NCBI RefSeq assembly: GCF_900074915.1
Contig: NZ_LT222319.1
Location: forward strand, 4,683,001 to 4,747,000
Source of the DNA: Pseudomonas cerasi
GTDB taxonomy: Bacteria; Pseudomonadota; Gammaproteobacteria; Pseudomonadales; Pseudomonadaceae
DNA length: 64,000 bases
Direction of reading: 5' to 3'
Shown here: one piece after another, positions 39,136-48,485 of the stretch
How the letters are laid out: the number at the start of each line of letters is the position of its first letter
Numbering within the stretch: the stretch's first letter is position 1
Position numbers and translations under genes: made by a program
The notes under the pieces: generated by a model
Database searches by the model: none
Told to the model about the DNA's origin: nothing
The model's input: only the letters and a program-made list of their open reading frames with translations

Positions 39136-39885
39136 TCAAGCCCGCTGCGATTCAGCCTCTTCATGCGCATGGCGCAGGCGTTCGCGGCTGTTGGTGAGGT
39201 GCAGGCGCATAGCCGCGCGGGCCGCATCGGAATCCTGGCGGGCGATGGCGTCGAAGATTTCTTCGTGCTCACGGCTCAGCCGATCCATGTAGTGCTGCTG
39301 GTCATCATGCGCCAGACGCGCGGAATTGAGCCGGGTACGCGGGATGATGCTGGTGCCCAAGTGGGTCATGATGTCCGTGAAGTAGCGATTGCCGGTCGAC
39401 AAGGCAATCTGCAGATGGAACTGGAAGTCCGACGCCACGGCATCGGTGGCGTGTGCCGCACTTTCATTGAGCGCGTCCAGCGCCGAACGCATGGCTGACA
39501 GTTGTTCATCACTGCGCCGCTGGGCTGCAAGGCCTGCCGACTCGACTTCCAGGCTGATGCGCAACTCGAGAATCGCCAGTACATCACGCAGGGTGACGAT
39601 GGTCGCCGGGTCAATCCGGAAGCCACTGGGGCTCGGCGTGTCGAGCACGAAGGTGCCGATGCCGTGACGGGTCTCGACCAGACCGGAGGCCTGCAGACGC
39701 GAAATCGCCTCACGCACGACAGTCCTGCTGACGCCCTGCTCTTCCATGATTGCGGATTCAGTGGGCAGTTTGTCGCCGCGCTTGAGCTGACCGCTGCGAA
39801 TACGCTCGGACAGCTCTGTCACCAGCTCCTGCGCGAGGCTGCGGTGTTTTCTGCGGGCGCGGGGCAGAGCGCTTTGATTTTCCAT
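39136..39885 (-). CDS. FadR-subfamily GntR regulator of the galactarate cluster
   Basis: The 249-residue protein has an N-terminal winged helix (about 12-80: SLAQELVTELSERIRSGQLKRGDKLPTESAIMEEQGVSRTVVREAISRLQASGLVETRHGIGTFV). A C-terminal FCD ligand domain (about 100-235) follows, with metal-binding type residues in DFQFHLQIALSTGNRYF and HEEIFDAIARQDSDAARAAMRLHL. Position points to control of kdgD and the permease-garD pair, with a hexarate or its dehydration product as likely effector (inference). A matching operator candidate 52 bases upstream suggests autoregulation. Confidence 0.92.
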   Translation of the reverse strand: MENQSALPRARRKHRSLAQELVTELSERIRSGQLKRGDKLPTESAIMEEQGVSRTVVREAISRLQASGLVETRHGIGTFVLDTPSPSGFRIDPATIVTLRDVLAILELRISLEVESAGLAAQRRSDEQLSAMRSALDALNESAAHATDAVASDFQFHLQIALSTGNRYFTDIMTHLGTSIIPRTRLNSARLAHDDQQHYMDRLSREHEEIFDAIARQDSDAARAAMRLHLTNSRERLRHAHEEAESQRA

Positions 39886-39936
39886 CCAACATCGATCTCT
39901 GGACTGCTAAACATGGGGCTAATCATAGCTCAGCGG

Positions 39937-39947
39937 TTGTATGATCA
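39937..39947 (+). promoter_or_regulatory. Candidate operator upstream of the GntR regulator gene
   Basis: TTGTATGATCA, the counterpart of the site upstream of kdgD, located 52 bases before the regulator start. Confidence 0.5.
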
Positions 39948-39999
39948 CACCCTCAAAAGCGCCGTGTCCCCTATAGCATCGACCTCAAAACGTTGCGAA

Positions 40000-41718
40000 T
40001 CACGGTTGCTCGATCAATTTGCCGCCCTCGACACGCACCTGCCGGTCATGAAAGCGTTTGAGGCTGCTGCGGTGCCCGACGCTGATCAGCGTCAGGCCCG
40101 GCAGCCCGTCGATGATTGCGCGGTGCATGGCCGTCTCGTCATCTTCGTCCATGGCCGAGGTGGCTTCATCCACATACAGCCAGTTCGGCGCGACCAGCAG
40201 GGCACGAGCGAACGCCACCCGCTGCTGCTCGCCCGGTGAGAGAAAACGCTGCCAGTGATTACTTTCGTCCAGACGCGGTATCAGATGCTCCAGACGGCAC
40301 TGCTCCAATACCTCGGCAAATCGCTGAGCCGGGTAATGTTCCGCAGGTTGTGGATAACTCATCGCCTCACGCAGTGTGCCAATAGGCAGGTAAGGCCGCT
40401 GCGGCAGGAACAGCGCCGTCCCAGTGGGCAAGCGAATCTGCCCCGCCCCCTCAGGCCAGAGACCGCCCAACGCCCTCAGTAACGAGCTTTTACCACTGCC
40501 CGAACGACCGCTGAGCATCACCCGCTCTCCCGCGCCGACCTGCAGACTCGCGTCGCTCAGCAATTGCCGCCCACCGGCGATGCTCAAGCCCAGATTGCGC
40601 AGGTCAAGCGTGTCGTTGGCGTGAATTCTTTCGATAGCAGGCTGCCGATCTTCATTGTCACTCATCGCCTGACGGAAGCTCAGCAGACGGTCGCTGGTGG
40701 CGCGCCATGACGCCAGCGTGCCATAGGCGCTGATGAACCAGCTGAAGTTCTCCTGCACATTGCCGAATGCCGAGTTGATCTGCATCAGATCACCCAGCTC
40801 GATCTTGCCGGCGAAATACCGTGGCGCGGCCACAATGAACGGAAAGATCAGCGCAATCTGCGAATAGCCCGAGGTGAAGAACGTCAGCCGCTTCTGGACC
40901 TTCATCGACGCCCGGAAGTTATTCCAGATCATCATGAAGCGCGCGCTCAGGCGCTGGTTTTCATTGCGTTCGCCCTCGGACAAGGCAATGCTTTCAGCGT
41001 TTTCGCGCACACGCACCAGCGCAAAACGCAGGTCTGCCTCGAATCGCTCCTGCTGGTTGTTCAACGGGATCAGCCGCTTGCCGATCCAGTGGGTCAGCAG
41101 GCTGCCCACCAGCGCATAGAGCATGGCCGCCCAGAACATGTAACCGGGAATGGTGACGCCGAACACCTCGATACTGCCCGACACGCCCCAGAGGATCACT
41201 GAAAACGACACCAGACTGACCACCGCGCTCATCAAACCCAGGCCCAGGCTGAGCGTGCTGGTGGTGAACTCGTTGAGGTCTTCGGACAGACGCTGGTCAG
41301 GGTTATCGGTGTAACCGCCCTGCTCCAGGTGGTAGTAGTTCTTGTCCGCGAGCCAGCGCGCGAAGTGTTTCTCCGTCAGCCAGCGGCGCCAGCGGATGGT
41401 CAGCAACTGGGTCAGGTACAAGCGATAGACCGCCGCCAGAATGGCGATCGCGGCGATGCCGCTGAAGTACAGGATCAGGTGGGTGAACGCGGCAAGATCC
41501 TTGTTCTGCAGAGCGTTGTAGAAGTCTCGGTACCAGCTGTTGAAAAACACCGAGACCTGCACGCTGAACAGCGACAGCGCGATCACCGAGACCAGCAGCA
41601 GCCAGGCAGTGGCCTTTTCCTCACTGCGCCAGTACGGCGTTATCAGCTTCCAGACGCGGGGTAGAAAGGCTCCTTGCACAGTATCGTTGACGGCAGAATA
41701 TTCAGCATTGCGATTCAT
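40000..41718 (-). CDS. ABC transporter with fused membrane and ATPase domains (SbmA/YddA/BacA-like)
   Basis: Half-transporter of 572 residues. The N-terminal membrane domain of ABC_membrane_2 type (about 1-330) has FFNSWYRDFYNALQNKDLAAF, WRRWLTEKHFARWLADKNYYHLE, NPDQRLSEDLNEFT and IALSEGERNE, the hallmarks of the SbmA/BacA/YddA group. The ATPase domain (about 370-572) has Walker A SGRSGSGKSSLLRALGG, signature LSPGEQQRVAFARAL and Walker B WLYVDEATSAMDEDDE. Relatives move peptides, cobalamin or very-long-chain acyl compounds; the substrate is not known. A longer start 15 codons upstream is open but unlike the family. Confidence 0.92.
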   Translation of the reverse strand: MNRNAEYSAVNDTVQGAFLPRVWKLITPYWRSEEKATAWLLLVSVIALSLFSVQVSVFFNSWYRDFYNALQNKDLAAFTHLILYFSGIAAIAILAAVYRLYLTQLLTIRWRRWLTEKHFARWLADKNYYHLEQGGYTDNPDQRLSEDLNEFTTSTLSLGLGLMSAVVSLVSFSVILWGVSGSIEVFGVTIPGYMFWAAMLYALVGSLLTHWIGKRLIPLNNQQERFEADLRFALVRVRENAESIALSEGERNENQRLSARFMMIWNNFRASMKVQKRLTFFTSGYSQIALIFPFIVAAPRYFAGKIELGDLMQINSAFGNVQENFSWFISAYGTLASWRATSDRLLSFRQAMSDNEDRQPAIERIHANDTLDLRNLGLSIAGGRQLLSDASLQVGAGERVMLSGRSGSGKSSLLRALGGLWPEGAGQIRLPTGTALFLPQRPYLPIGTLREAMSYPQPAEHYPAQRFAEVLEQCRLEHLIPRLDESNHWQRFLSPGEQQRVAFARALLVAPNWLYVDEATSAMDEDDETAMHRAIIDGLPGLTLISVGHRSSLKRFHDRQVRVEGGKLIEQP

Positions 41719-41807
41719 GTGGTTCAGGCTCGCTCTCTTCGAAAGTACGATGCCTGAGCACAATGAAGCAAAAAAACGCCTAAACGATCACTATGAAAAA
41801 ACCTTCA

Positions 41808-42371
41808 TCAACGCCGCACGGGACGCTTCTGCAACTTGCGCTGCAAGGTGCGGCGGTGCATACCCAGCGCCCGCGCAGTTGCGGAAATATTGCCCTCGTG
41901 CTCGGTCAGCACGCGCTGGATATGCTCCCACTGCAAGCGATCCACCGACATCGGATTCTCGGGAACCAGCGTGTCGAGGTTGGCGTGCTCGGATAGCAGG
42001 GCCGCCAGTACGTCATCCGCGTCAGCCGGTTTGCACAGGTAGTTGCACGCGCCGCGCTTGATCGCTTCGACCGCCGTGGCGATGCTCGAATAACCGGTGA
42101 GAATCACCACGCGCATGTCCGGGTCCATTTCCAGCAGCTTGGGCAGCAGCACCAGACCGGAATCGCCGTCCATCTTCAGGTCCAGCGCGGCATATTCGGG
42201 AATGTCCTGTTGCGCCAGGGCCAGACCTTCTTCGGCCGAGCCGGCGGTGCTCACGCGAAAACCACGACGGCTCATGGCCCTCGCCATCACACGGGTGAAC
42301 GTCGCGTCGTCATCGACCAGCAACAGGTGCGGCAGCTCTTCGCCTTCGACCTGGATGTCATCGTCACTCAT
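41808..42371 (-). CDS. roxR: Redox response regulator RoxR (RegA/PrrA/ActR family)
   Basis: Response regulator of 187 residues. The receiver (about 15-130) has the acidic pocket LLVDDD, phosphoacceptor Asp in AALDLKMDGDSGL, Thr in VVILTGYSS and Lys in YLCKPADADD. The short Fis-type HTH at the C-terminus (HEGNISATARALGMHRRTLQRKL) is nearly invariant in RegA homologues. In pseudomonads it controls terminal oxidase genes and cyanide tolerance. Its start overlaps the roxS stop by four bases (ATGA). Confidence 0.95.
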   Translation of the reverse strand: MSDDDIQVEGEELPHLLLVDDDATFTRVMARAMSRRGFRVSTAGSAEEGLALAQQDIPEYAALDLKMDGDSGLVLLPKLLEMDPDMRVVILTGYSSIATAVEAIKRGACNYLCKPADADDVLAALLSEHANLDTLVPENPMSVDRLQWEHIQRVLTEHEGNISATARALGMHRRTLQRKLQKRPVRR

Positions 42372-43627
42372 GCTTCTTCTCCTCGCGTATCTCGGGGCAG
42401 GCGCAGCTCGGTGAGCGTACCGCCTTCTTCATGACTGTAGAGCTTCACCGAGCCACCCGCACGGGTGACGCTGGCCTTGCTCAGGAAGAGCCCCAGGCCG
42501 AAACCTTTGCCCTTGGTAGTAAAGAACGGCTTGCCGATCTGTTCGGCAATCGCCAGCGGCACACCCGCGCCATGGTCGCGAATGCTGATGCAGACTTCCG
42601 CACTGTCCCAGTCCAGATTGACTTCAAGGCCATCGGGGCAGGCATCGGCAGCGTTGTTGAGCAGGTTGAGCAGCGCCTGGGTCAGGTCCGGCGGCGGTTC
42701 CAGCATCGGCGCTTCGCCCTTGCCCAACTGATAGAAACGGTAACTCACCTCCGGGCGCATCAGATGCCAGCGGTTGAGGGACTCGTCCAGCCAGCGGGTG
42801 GCGGTCTGATATTCGACGGCCATGCGCCGATTGGCTTCGGCGGCACGCACCAGTTGCTGCAGGGTTTGCTTGCACTGTTTGACCTGCTCCTGCAGCACGG
42901 ACAGATCATCCTGCAACGCTGGGTCGCTGTGATCCTGGCGCATTTCCTTGAGCAGCACGCTCATGGTTGCCAGCGGCGTTCCCAATTCATGGGCGGCCCC
43001 TGCAGCCTGGGTCGCGACGGCGAGCAATTGCTGATCACGCAGGCCTTCTTCGCGACGCTCGGCACGCAGTTGCTCCTGGCGGCGCAGCTCCTCGGCCATC
43101 TTCGCAGCAAAGAAGGTAATCACCGCAGCGGCCAACGCAAAACTCAGCCACATGCCGTAGATCTGCATGTTTTCCCGGGCAATGGAGTCGGTTTCCAGCG
43201 GGTAGGAGCGCACCATCAGCAAGGTGTACATGCTCAGCGCAAAGCCGGACAGAATCAGCGAATAACGCCATGGCAGCGTGGCGGCGGCAATGGTCAGCGG
43301 CACCAGATAATAGGAAACGAACGGGTTGGCCGAGCCGCCCGAGTAATACAGCAGCGCGCTGTGAATCAGCAGGTCCAGCGCCAGTTGCAGCGCATATTCA
43401 AGCTCGGTAAGCGGCAGCGAGGTGCGCAGACGAATGACTGTCAGCCCGCAGAGCACCAGCGAACAGCCCAGGGTGATCGACAGTTGCAGCCACGGCAACG
43501 GCAGAAAGTCGAACAGCCAGGCCATACCGACCGAGCCGGCCTGCGCGGCCAGCACCAGAATACGGATGAATGTCAGGCGCCACAGGTTTTGCCGTGTGGC
43601 TGAAAGCATTTGAACGGGGGCGAGCAT
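42368..43627 (-). CDS. roxS: Redox sensor histidine kinase RoxS (RegB/PrrB family)
   Basis: Membrane kinase of 419 residues. About six membrane segments (residues 15-180) include the quinone-sensing loop GGSANPFVSYYLVPL characteristic of RegB. The H-box GAAHELGTPLATM carries the phosphorylated His. A cysteine shortly after (VKQCKQTL) lies where redox-active Cys265 of RegB is expected (by rough position). The ATPase domain has LLNNAADA, DHGAGVP and GKGFGLGLFLSKA. The ATG follows GGAGAGCTC; a 26-codon upstream extension is not family-like. Confidence 0.95.
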   Translation of the reverse strand: MLAPVQMLSATRQNLWRLTFIRILVLAAQAGSVGMAWLFDFLPLPWLQLSITLGCSLVLCGLTVIRLRTSLPLTELEYALQLALDLLIHSALLYYSGGSANPFVSYYLVPLTIAAATLPWRYSLILSGFALSMYTLLMVRSYPLETDSIARENMQIYGMWLSFALAAAVITFFAAKMAEELRRQEQLRAERREEGLRDQQLLAVATQAAGAAHELGTPLATMSVLLKEMRQDHSDPALQDDLSVLQEQVKQCKQTLQQLVRAAEANRRMAVEYQTATRWLDESLNRWHLMRPEVSYRFYQLGKGEAPMLEPPPDLTQALLNLLNNAADACPDGLEVNLDWDSAEVCISIRDHGAGVPLAIAEQIGKPFFTTKGKGFGLGLFLSKASVTRAGGSVKLYSHEEGGTLTELRLPRDTRGEEA

Positions 43628-43819
43628 GAGCTCTCCTGATGAGTGCTCCAGGCGGATCGCAGCGAGTATAACCAAGCGGGAGACAAAACTGAAAAAGTGC
43701 GTCAACGCACCGCACGCCAGAGCACTCGGTCATCGCAGGAACCGGACCAAAGCGCTACAGTCAGAACACTTTGCGCCGCCCGACCATCGTCGGAGGCCGT
43801 TTGATAACAAGGAGCTCTC

Positions 43820-44533
43820 ATGTTCAACCTTCGCCCTGCCGCCACCCTCGTCGCGCTGGCTGCGGCTTTGTCCAGCCTGCCCGCCATGGCTGAAGAAGCC
43901 CGTTACAACCAGATTTCATTGCGCGCCGAGGTCAATCAGGAGGTGCAGCGCGACCTGATGCTCGTCACGCTGTACACCGAAGCGCAGGACAGCGATCCGG
44001 CCAAACTGGCCGCGCAGATCACCGAGACGCTGAACAAGGCGCTGGGGCAGGCGCGCCAGGTCAAGGACGTAAAGATTCGCCAGGGCAGCCGCAACAGCTA
44101 CCCGGTCTACGACGATAAAGGCCAGAAGATTACCGGCTGGCGTGAACGCGCCGAACTGCGCCTGGAAAGCGCAGACTTTGCTGTGCTGTCCAAGCTGACC
44201 GGCGAGCTGCTGACCGACCTGAAAATGGGCGGCATGGACTTCTCGATCTCGCCATCGACGCGCAAGACCAGCGAAGACGCCCTGCTCAAGGACGCCGTGA
44301 CTGCGTTCAAGGCTCGTGCGCAACTGGTCACCGAGGCGCTGGGCGGTACAGGCTACAAGCTGGTCAACCTGAATCTGAATACCTCGGGCTACCCGCAGCC
44401 GTATCTGCGCGCGCCGGTCATGATGATGGCCAAGTCCTCGCGCGAAGACGCAGCTCCGACGCCCGATGTCGAGGCTGGCACCAGCCAGGTCAGCGTCGCC
44501 GCGGATGGCGTGATCGAAGTCGCGATACCCTGA
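43820..44533 (+). CDS. Periplasmic SIMPL (DUF541) domain protein
   Basis: The 237-residue protein has a signal peptide (MFNLRPAATLVALAAALSSLPAMAEE) and one SIMPL/DUF541 domain. Family elements are YNQISLRAEVNQEVQRDLMLVTLYTEAQDSDPAKLAAQITETLNKAL, NSYPVYDDKGQKITGWRERAELRLES and KDAVTAFKARAQLVTEALG. Homologues are implicated in envelope or oxidative stress tolerance, but the mechanism is unclear. The ATG follows AAGGAGCTCTC. It lies upstream of the dpp locus, separated from it by a dispersed repeat, and is probably transcribed separately. Confidence 0.9.
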   Translation: MFNLRPAATLVALAAALSSLPAMAEEARYNQISLRAEVNQEVQRDLMLVTLYTEAQDSDPAKLAAQITETLNKALGQARQVKDVKIRQGSRNSYPVYDDKGQKITGWRERAELRLESADFAVLSKLTGELLTDLKMGGMDFSISPSTRKTSEDALLKDAVTAFKARAQLVTEALGGTGYKLVNLNLNTSGYPQPYLRAPVMMMAKSSREDAAPTPDVEAGTSQVSVAADGVIEVAIP

Positions 44534-44587
44534 GCAGGGTTGATCATTGAGCCCGAGCCCGGAAAAGCGAGCTCCAATCAGCACAAC

Positions 44588-44642
44588 CATCGTTCCCATG
44601 CTCGGCGTGGGAACGCAGTTCCGGACGCTCTGCGTCCGATCT
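44588..44642. repeat. Dispersed palindromic repeat, copy C
   Basis: ATCGTTCCCATGCTCGGCGTGGGAACG followed by TTCCGGACGCTCTGCGTCC, the same two palindromic blocks as copies A and B, in the gap before the first dppA gene. Confidence 0.75.
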
Positions 44643-44670
44643 TGAGAACGCAGTACCACGCGAGGGATCC

Positions 44671-46278
44671 ATGGGACACACACTTTTCAAACCGCTGCTG
44701 TTGACCACCGCGCTGCTGGCCTGCGCACCTTTGGCCCAAGCGGCAAGCACGCTGGTGTATTGCTCGGAAGCAAGCCCGGCCGGTTTCGACCCCAGCCAGT
44801 ACACCAGCGGCACCGACTTCGATGCCTCGGCCGAAACCGTTTTCAACCGTCTGACCCAGTTCAAGCGTGGCGGTACGGAAGTGGAGCCGGGTCTGGCCAC
44901 GCGCTGGGACGTTTCGCCGGATGGTCTGACCTACACGTTTCACCTGCGCGACGGCGTGAAATTCCATACCACGGATTATTTCACCCCGACTCGTACGTTC
45001 AACGCCGATGACGTGCTGTTCACGTTCAACCGCCTGCTTGACGCCAACCACCCGTTCCGCAAGGCGTATCCGTCCGAGTCGCCCTATTTCACCGATATGG
45101 GGCTGAATACGACGATCAAGAGCGTCGAGAAAGTCGACCCGCTGACCGTCAAGTTCACCCTGAACAACATTGATGCCGCCTTTGTGCAGAACCTGGCGAT
45201 GAGCTTCGCCTCGATCCAGTCTGCCGAGTACGCAGACAAACTGCTCAAGGAAGGCAAGGCCGAGGACTTGAACCAGAAGCCCATCGGTACTGGTCCGTTC
45301 GTCTTCAAGCGCTATCAGAAGGATTCACAGATCCGTTACGTCGGCAATACCGAGTACTGGAAGCCGGAGGATGTGAAGATCGACAACCTGATCTTCTCGA
45401 TCAGCAGCGATGCCGCCGTGCGCCTGCAGAAGCTCAAGGCCAACGAATGCCAGGTCAGCGGCTATCCGCGTCCGCAGGACATCGAGGAGATGAAAAAGGA
45501 CCCGAAACTCAAGGTCCTCAGTCAGCCGGGCTTCAACCTGGGCTTCCTGGCCTACAACGTTACGCATCCGCCACTGGATCAGCTCAAGGTGCGTCAGGCG
45601 CTGGACATGGCCATCGACAAGCCAGCAATCATCAAGGCGGTTTATCAGAGTGCAGGCCAGCTGGCTGAAAATGCCCTGCCGCCGGGTCAGTGGAGCTTCG
45701 ATCCGACCATCAAGGACGCCCCGCACGACCTGACCAAAGCCAAACAACTGCTCAAGGAAGCAGGTGTGGCACCGGGTACCAAAATCGATCTGTGGGCCAT
45801 GACCGTCCAGCGCGCGTCGAACCCCAATGCACGCATGTCGGCTCAGATGATTCAGTCCGACTGGGAGAAGATCGGTATCAAGGCCAACATCGTCAGCTAT
45901 GAATGGGGCGAATACATCAAGCGCGCCAAGGCCGGCGAACATGACGCAATGATCTATGGCTGGACCGGTGACAACGGCGACCCCGACAACTGGCTCGGCG
46001 TGCTTTACAGCTGCGCAGCCGTCAAAGGCAGCAACTACGCCAAGTGGTGCGACCCGGCTTACGACAAGCTGGTGCAGAAGGCCAAGCTGACCAGCAACCG
46101 CGATGAGCGCATCAAGCTCTATCAGCAGGCTCAGCACATTCTCAAGCAGCAGGTGCCGATCACCCCGATCGCCAACTCCAAGGTGTTTCAGCCAATGCGC
46201 CAGGAAGTGCAGGACTTCAAGATCAGCCCCTTCGGCCTGACACCCTTTTATGGTGTCAGCCTGGGAACAGTGAAGTAA
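44671..46278 (+). CDS. dppA1: Dipeptide ABC transporter binding protein (first DppA paralogue)
   Basis: Periplasmic family 5 binding protein, 535 residues, with signal peptide MGHTLFKPLLLTTALLACAPLAQA. Family marks are LVYCSEASPAGFDPSQYTSGTDFDASAETVFNRL, DGLTYTFHLRDGVKFHTT, FNADDVLFTFNRLLD, LKVRQALDMAIDKPAIIKA and YGWTGDNGDPDNWLGVLYSCAA. One of four related genes feeding the DppBCDF importer; the separate copies probably differ in peptide preference, as reported for P. aeruginosa DppA1-A5. It is followed by a hairpin before the next paralogue. Confidence 0.93.
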   Translation: MGHTLFKPLLLTTALLACAPLAQAASTLVYCSEASPAGFDPSQYTSGTDFDASAETVFNRLTQFKRGGTEVEPGLATRWDVSPDGLTYTFHLRDGVKFHTTDYFTPTRTFNADDVLFTFNRLLDANHPFRKAYPSESPYFTDMGLNTTIKSVEKVDPLTVKFTLNNIDAAFVQNLAMSFASIQSAEYADKLLKEGKAEDLNQKPIGTGPFVFKRYQKDSQIRYVGNTEYWKPEDVKIDNLIFSISSDAAVRLQKLKANECQVSGYPRPQDIEEMKKDPKLKVLSQPGFNLGFLAYNVTHPPLDQLKVRQALDMAIDKPAIIKAVYQSAGQLAENALPPGQWSFDPTIKDAPHDLTKAKQLLKEAGVAPGTKIDLWAMTVQRASNPNARMSAQMIQSDWEKIGIKANIVSYEWGEYIKRAKAGEHDAMIYGWTGDNGDPDNWLGVLYSCAAVKGSNYAKWCDPAYDKLVQKAKLTSNRDERIKLYQQAQHILKQQVPITPIANSKVFQPMRQEVQDFKISPFGLTPFYGVSLGTVK

Positions 46279-46289
46279 CAACACAGCGC

Positions 46290-46318
46290 CAACCGGGTGC
46301 ATTATTCTCACCCGGTTG
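46290..46318 (+). terminator. Hairpin between dppA1 and dppA2
   Basis: Perfect ten-base stem (CAACCGGGTG and complement) with a nine-base loop, 11 bases after the stop. There is no long T-tract, so it may be a partial terminator or a 3' stabiliser. Confidence 0.65.
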
Positions 46319-46535
46319 CGCTTATTTGGTGCACGAAACAATTGAAAAAGCGTCGCGCAAACGATCAACTACCAAGAAAGTTACACTTTCGCGACATTCC
46401 TGTACGATCGTGCCACTCTTTGTCGCTTCTTTCGCCTCACTGTCTTGCTTTGGGTATGGCCCCTGCATAAGTATCGGACGGATCGGCTCACGAGGTCGTT
46501 CCCTCTAATCAAAAATGACAACAACTGAGGCAACC

Positions 46536-48164
46536 ATGCTCAAACACGCGGTCATTCCGTTTCTGGTCGGCGCCAGCTTGCTCGCCAGCGCACCTTTCGC
46601 TCACGCTGCATCGAATCTGGTGTTCTGTTCCGAGGGCAGCCCTGCGGGCTTCGATCCAGGTCAATACACCACAGGTACTGACTTCGACGCCTCAGCCGAG
46701 ACCATTTTCAATCGCTTGAGCCAGTTTGAACGCGGCGGCACCGCCGTGGTGCCAGGTCTGGCAACCAAATGGGACATCTCCGACGATGGCCTGACGTACA
46801 CCTTCCACCTTCGTGAAGGCGTCAAGTTCCACACCACGCCCTACTTCAAGCCGACCCGTGAATTCAATGCCGATGACGTGCTGTTCACGTTCAATCGCAT
46901 GATCGACAAGGACATGCCTTACCGCAAAGCGTATCCGACCGAGTTCCCGTACTTCACCGATATGGCGATGGACACCAACATCACCAAAATCGAGAAGATC
47001 GACGACCACACCGTCAAGTTCGTTCTGGGCAAGGTCGACGCCGCGTTCATCCAGAACATGGCGATGAGCTTCGCGTCCATCCAGTCCGCAGAATATGCCG
47101 CCCAGCTGCTGAAGGAAGGCAAGCCGGAGCTGATCAACCAGCAGCCGATCGGCACTGGTCCGTTCGTGTTCAAGAGCTACCAGAAAGACTCCAAAATCCG
47201 TTACACCGGCAACAAGGATTACTGGAAGCCTGAGGACGTCAAGGTCGACAACCTGATCTTCGCCATCACCACCGACGCTTCGGTGCGTATGCAGAAGCTC
47301 AAGAAAAACGAATGCCAGATCACTGCCTACCCGCGTCCTGCCGACCTCGAACCGCTCAAGGCCGACAAGAACCTGAAGATGCCCGATCAGGCAGGCTTCA
47401 ACCTGGGGTACATCGCCTACAACGTGATGCCTGAGATCAAGGGCGAAGACCATCCAAATCCCCTGGCTCAGTTGAAAGTGCGTCAGGCGCTGGACATGGC
47501 GGTCAACAAGCAGCAGATCATCGACTCGGTTTACCAGGGTGCAGGTCAATTGGCGGTCAACGCCATGCCGCCGACCCAGTGGTCCTATGACACCACCATC
47601 AAGGACGCCAAGTACGATCCCGAGAAAGCTCGCGAGCTGCTCAAGGAAGCCGGTATCAAGGAAGGCACCGAAATCACCCTGTGGGCGATGCCGGTTCAGC
47701 GTCCTTACAACCCCAACGCCAAACTGATGGCCGAGATGCTCCAGTCCGACTGGAAGAAGATCGGTATCAACGCCAAGATCGTCAGCTATGAATGGGGCGA
47801 GTACATCAAGCGCGCCAAGAATGGCGAGAACGGCGCCATGCTGATTGGCTGGAGCGGTGACAATGGTGACCCGGACAACTGGCTCGGCACCCTGTTCGGC
47901 TGCGACGCACTGAATGGCAACAACTTTGCCAAATGGTGTGACAAGCCGTTCGACACGCTGATCCATCAGGCCAAGGAAACGTCCGATCAGGCCAAGCGCA
48001 CCGAGCTGTACAAACAGGCGCAACACCTCCTGAAAGACGCCGTGCCAATGACGCCTATTGCGCACTCGACGGTCTATCAACCCATGCGCACCAGCGTGCA
48101 GGACTTCAAGATCAGCCCGTTTGGCTTGAACTCCTTTTACGGTGTGAGCGTGAGCGGCAAGTAA
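46536..48164 (+). CDS. dppA2: Dipeptide ABC transporter binding protein (second DppA paralogue)
   Basis: Close paralogue of the preceding gene, 542 residues. Signal peptide MLKHAVIPFLVGASLLASAPFAHA; then LVFCSEGSPAGFDPGQYTTGTDFDASAETIFNRL, EFNADDVLFTFNRMID and IGWSGDNGDPDNWLGTLFGCDA. It has a short insertion relative to its neighbours (NVMPEIKGEDHPNPLAQLKV). The ATG at 46536 has CTGAGGCAACC in front; an in-frame ATG seven codons earlier has no ribosome site. Confidence 0.93.
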   Translation: MLKHAVIPFLVGASLLASAPFAHAASNLVFCSEGSPAGFDPGQYTTGTDFDASAETIFNRLSQFERGGTAVVPGLATKWDISDDGLTYTFHLREGVKFHTTPYFKPTREFNADDVLFTFNRMIDKDMPYRKAYPTEFPYFTDMAMDTNITKIEKIDDHTVKFVLGKVDAAFIQNMAMSFASIQSAEYAAQLLKEGKPELINQQPIGTGPFVFKSYQKDSKIRYTGNKDYWKPEDVKVDNLIFAITTDASVRMQKLKKNECQITAYPRPADLEPLKADKNLKMPDQAGFNLGYIAYNVMPEIKGEDHPNPLAQLKVRQALDMAVNKQQIIDSVYQGAGQLAVNAMPPTQWSYDTTIKDAKYDPEKARELLKEAGIKEGTEITLWAMPVQRPYNPNAKLMAEMLQSDWKKIGINAKIVSYEWGEYIKRAKNGENGAMLIGWSGDNGDPDNWLGTLFGCDALNGNNFAKWCDKPFDTLIHQAKETSDQAKRTELYKQAQHLLKDAVPMTPIAHSTVYQPMRTSVQDFKISPFGLNSFYGVSVSGK

Positions 48165-48485
48165 AAAGTGACAGCTTGCTGCGCCGCTCATCCGGCGCAG
48201 CAAACCGCTCTACTTGAATAGCAAGCCCCGAGCGATGGGTTGAAAAAGTGCCGATAACGGCATTCTTCTACTATCACTAAGATATTTCCTACGAGCTTTG
48301 CAGCCTTCGAGCCTATATACCGCGGGCCTCTGACGACTTACCGTCGAAGGGCAGCGGCAATGGCAGGAAGCCCGTCGCTTCGTGTCCAGGTGCGCCGGGC
48401 ATGTCGTGCGAAGTTGCGTGGGGCGACGCCTTTGGGCCAGTTAGACATTCGAGCCTCGGCTCATCCTTCGAGGATAGGGATCATC
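48165..48485. other. dppA2-dppA3 gap
   Basis: Holds the 48176-48203 hairpin and a stretch with an open frame (from 48360) that merges with dppA3 but lacks binding-protein features. A separate promoter for dppA3 is possible; none is clear by eye. Confidence 0.4.
48176..48203 (+). terminator. Hairpin after dppA2
   Basis: Perfect 11-base stem (TTGCTGCGCCG and complement) with a six-base loop, 11 bases after the stop. Confidence 0.7.
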
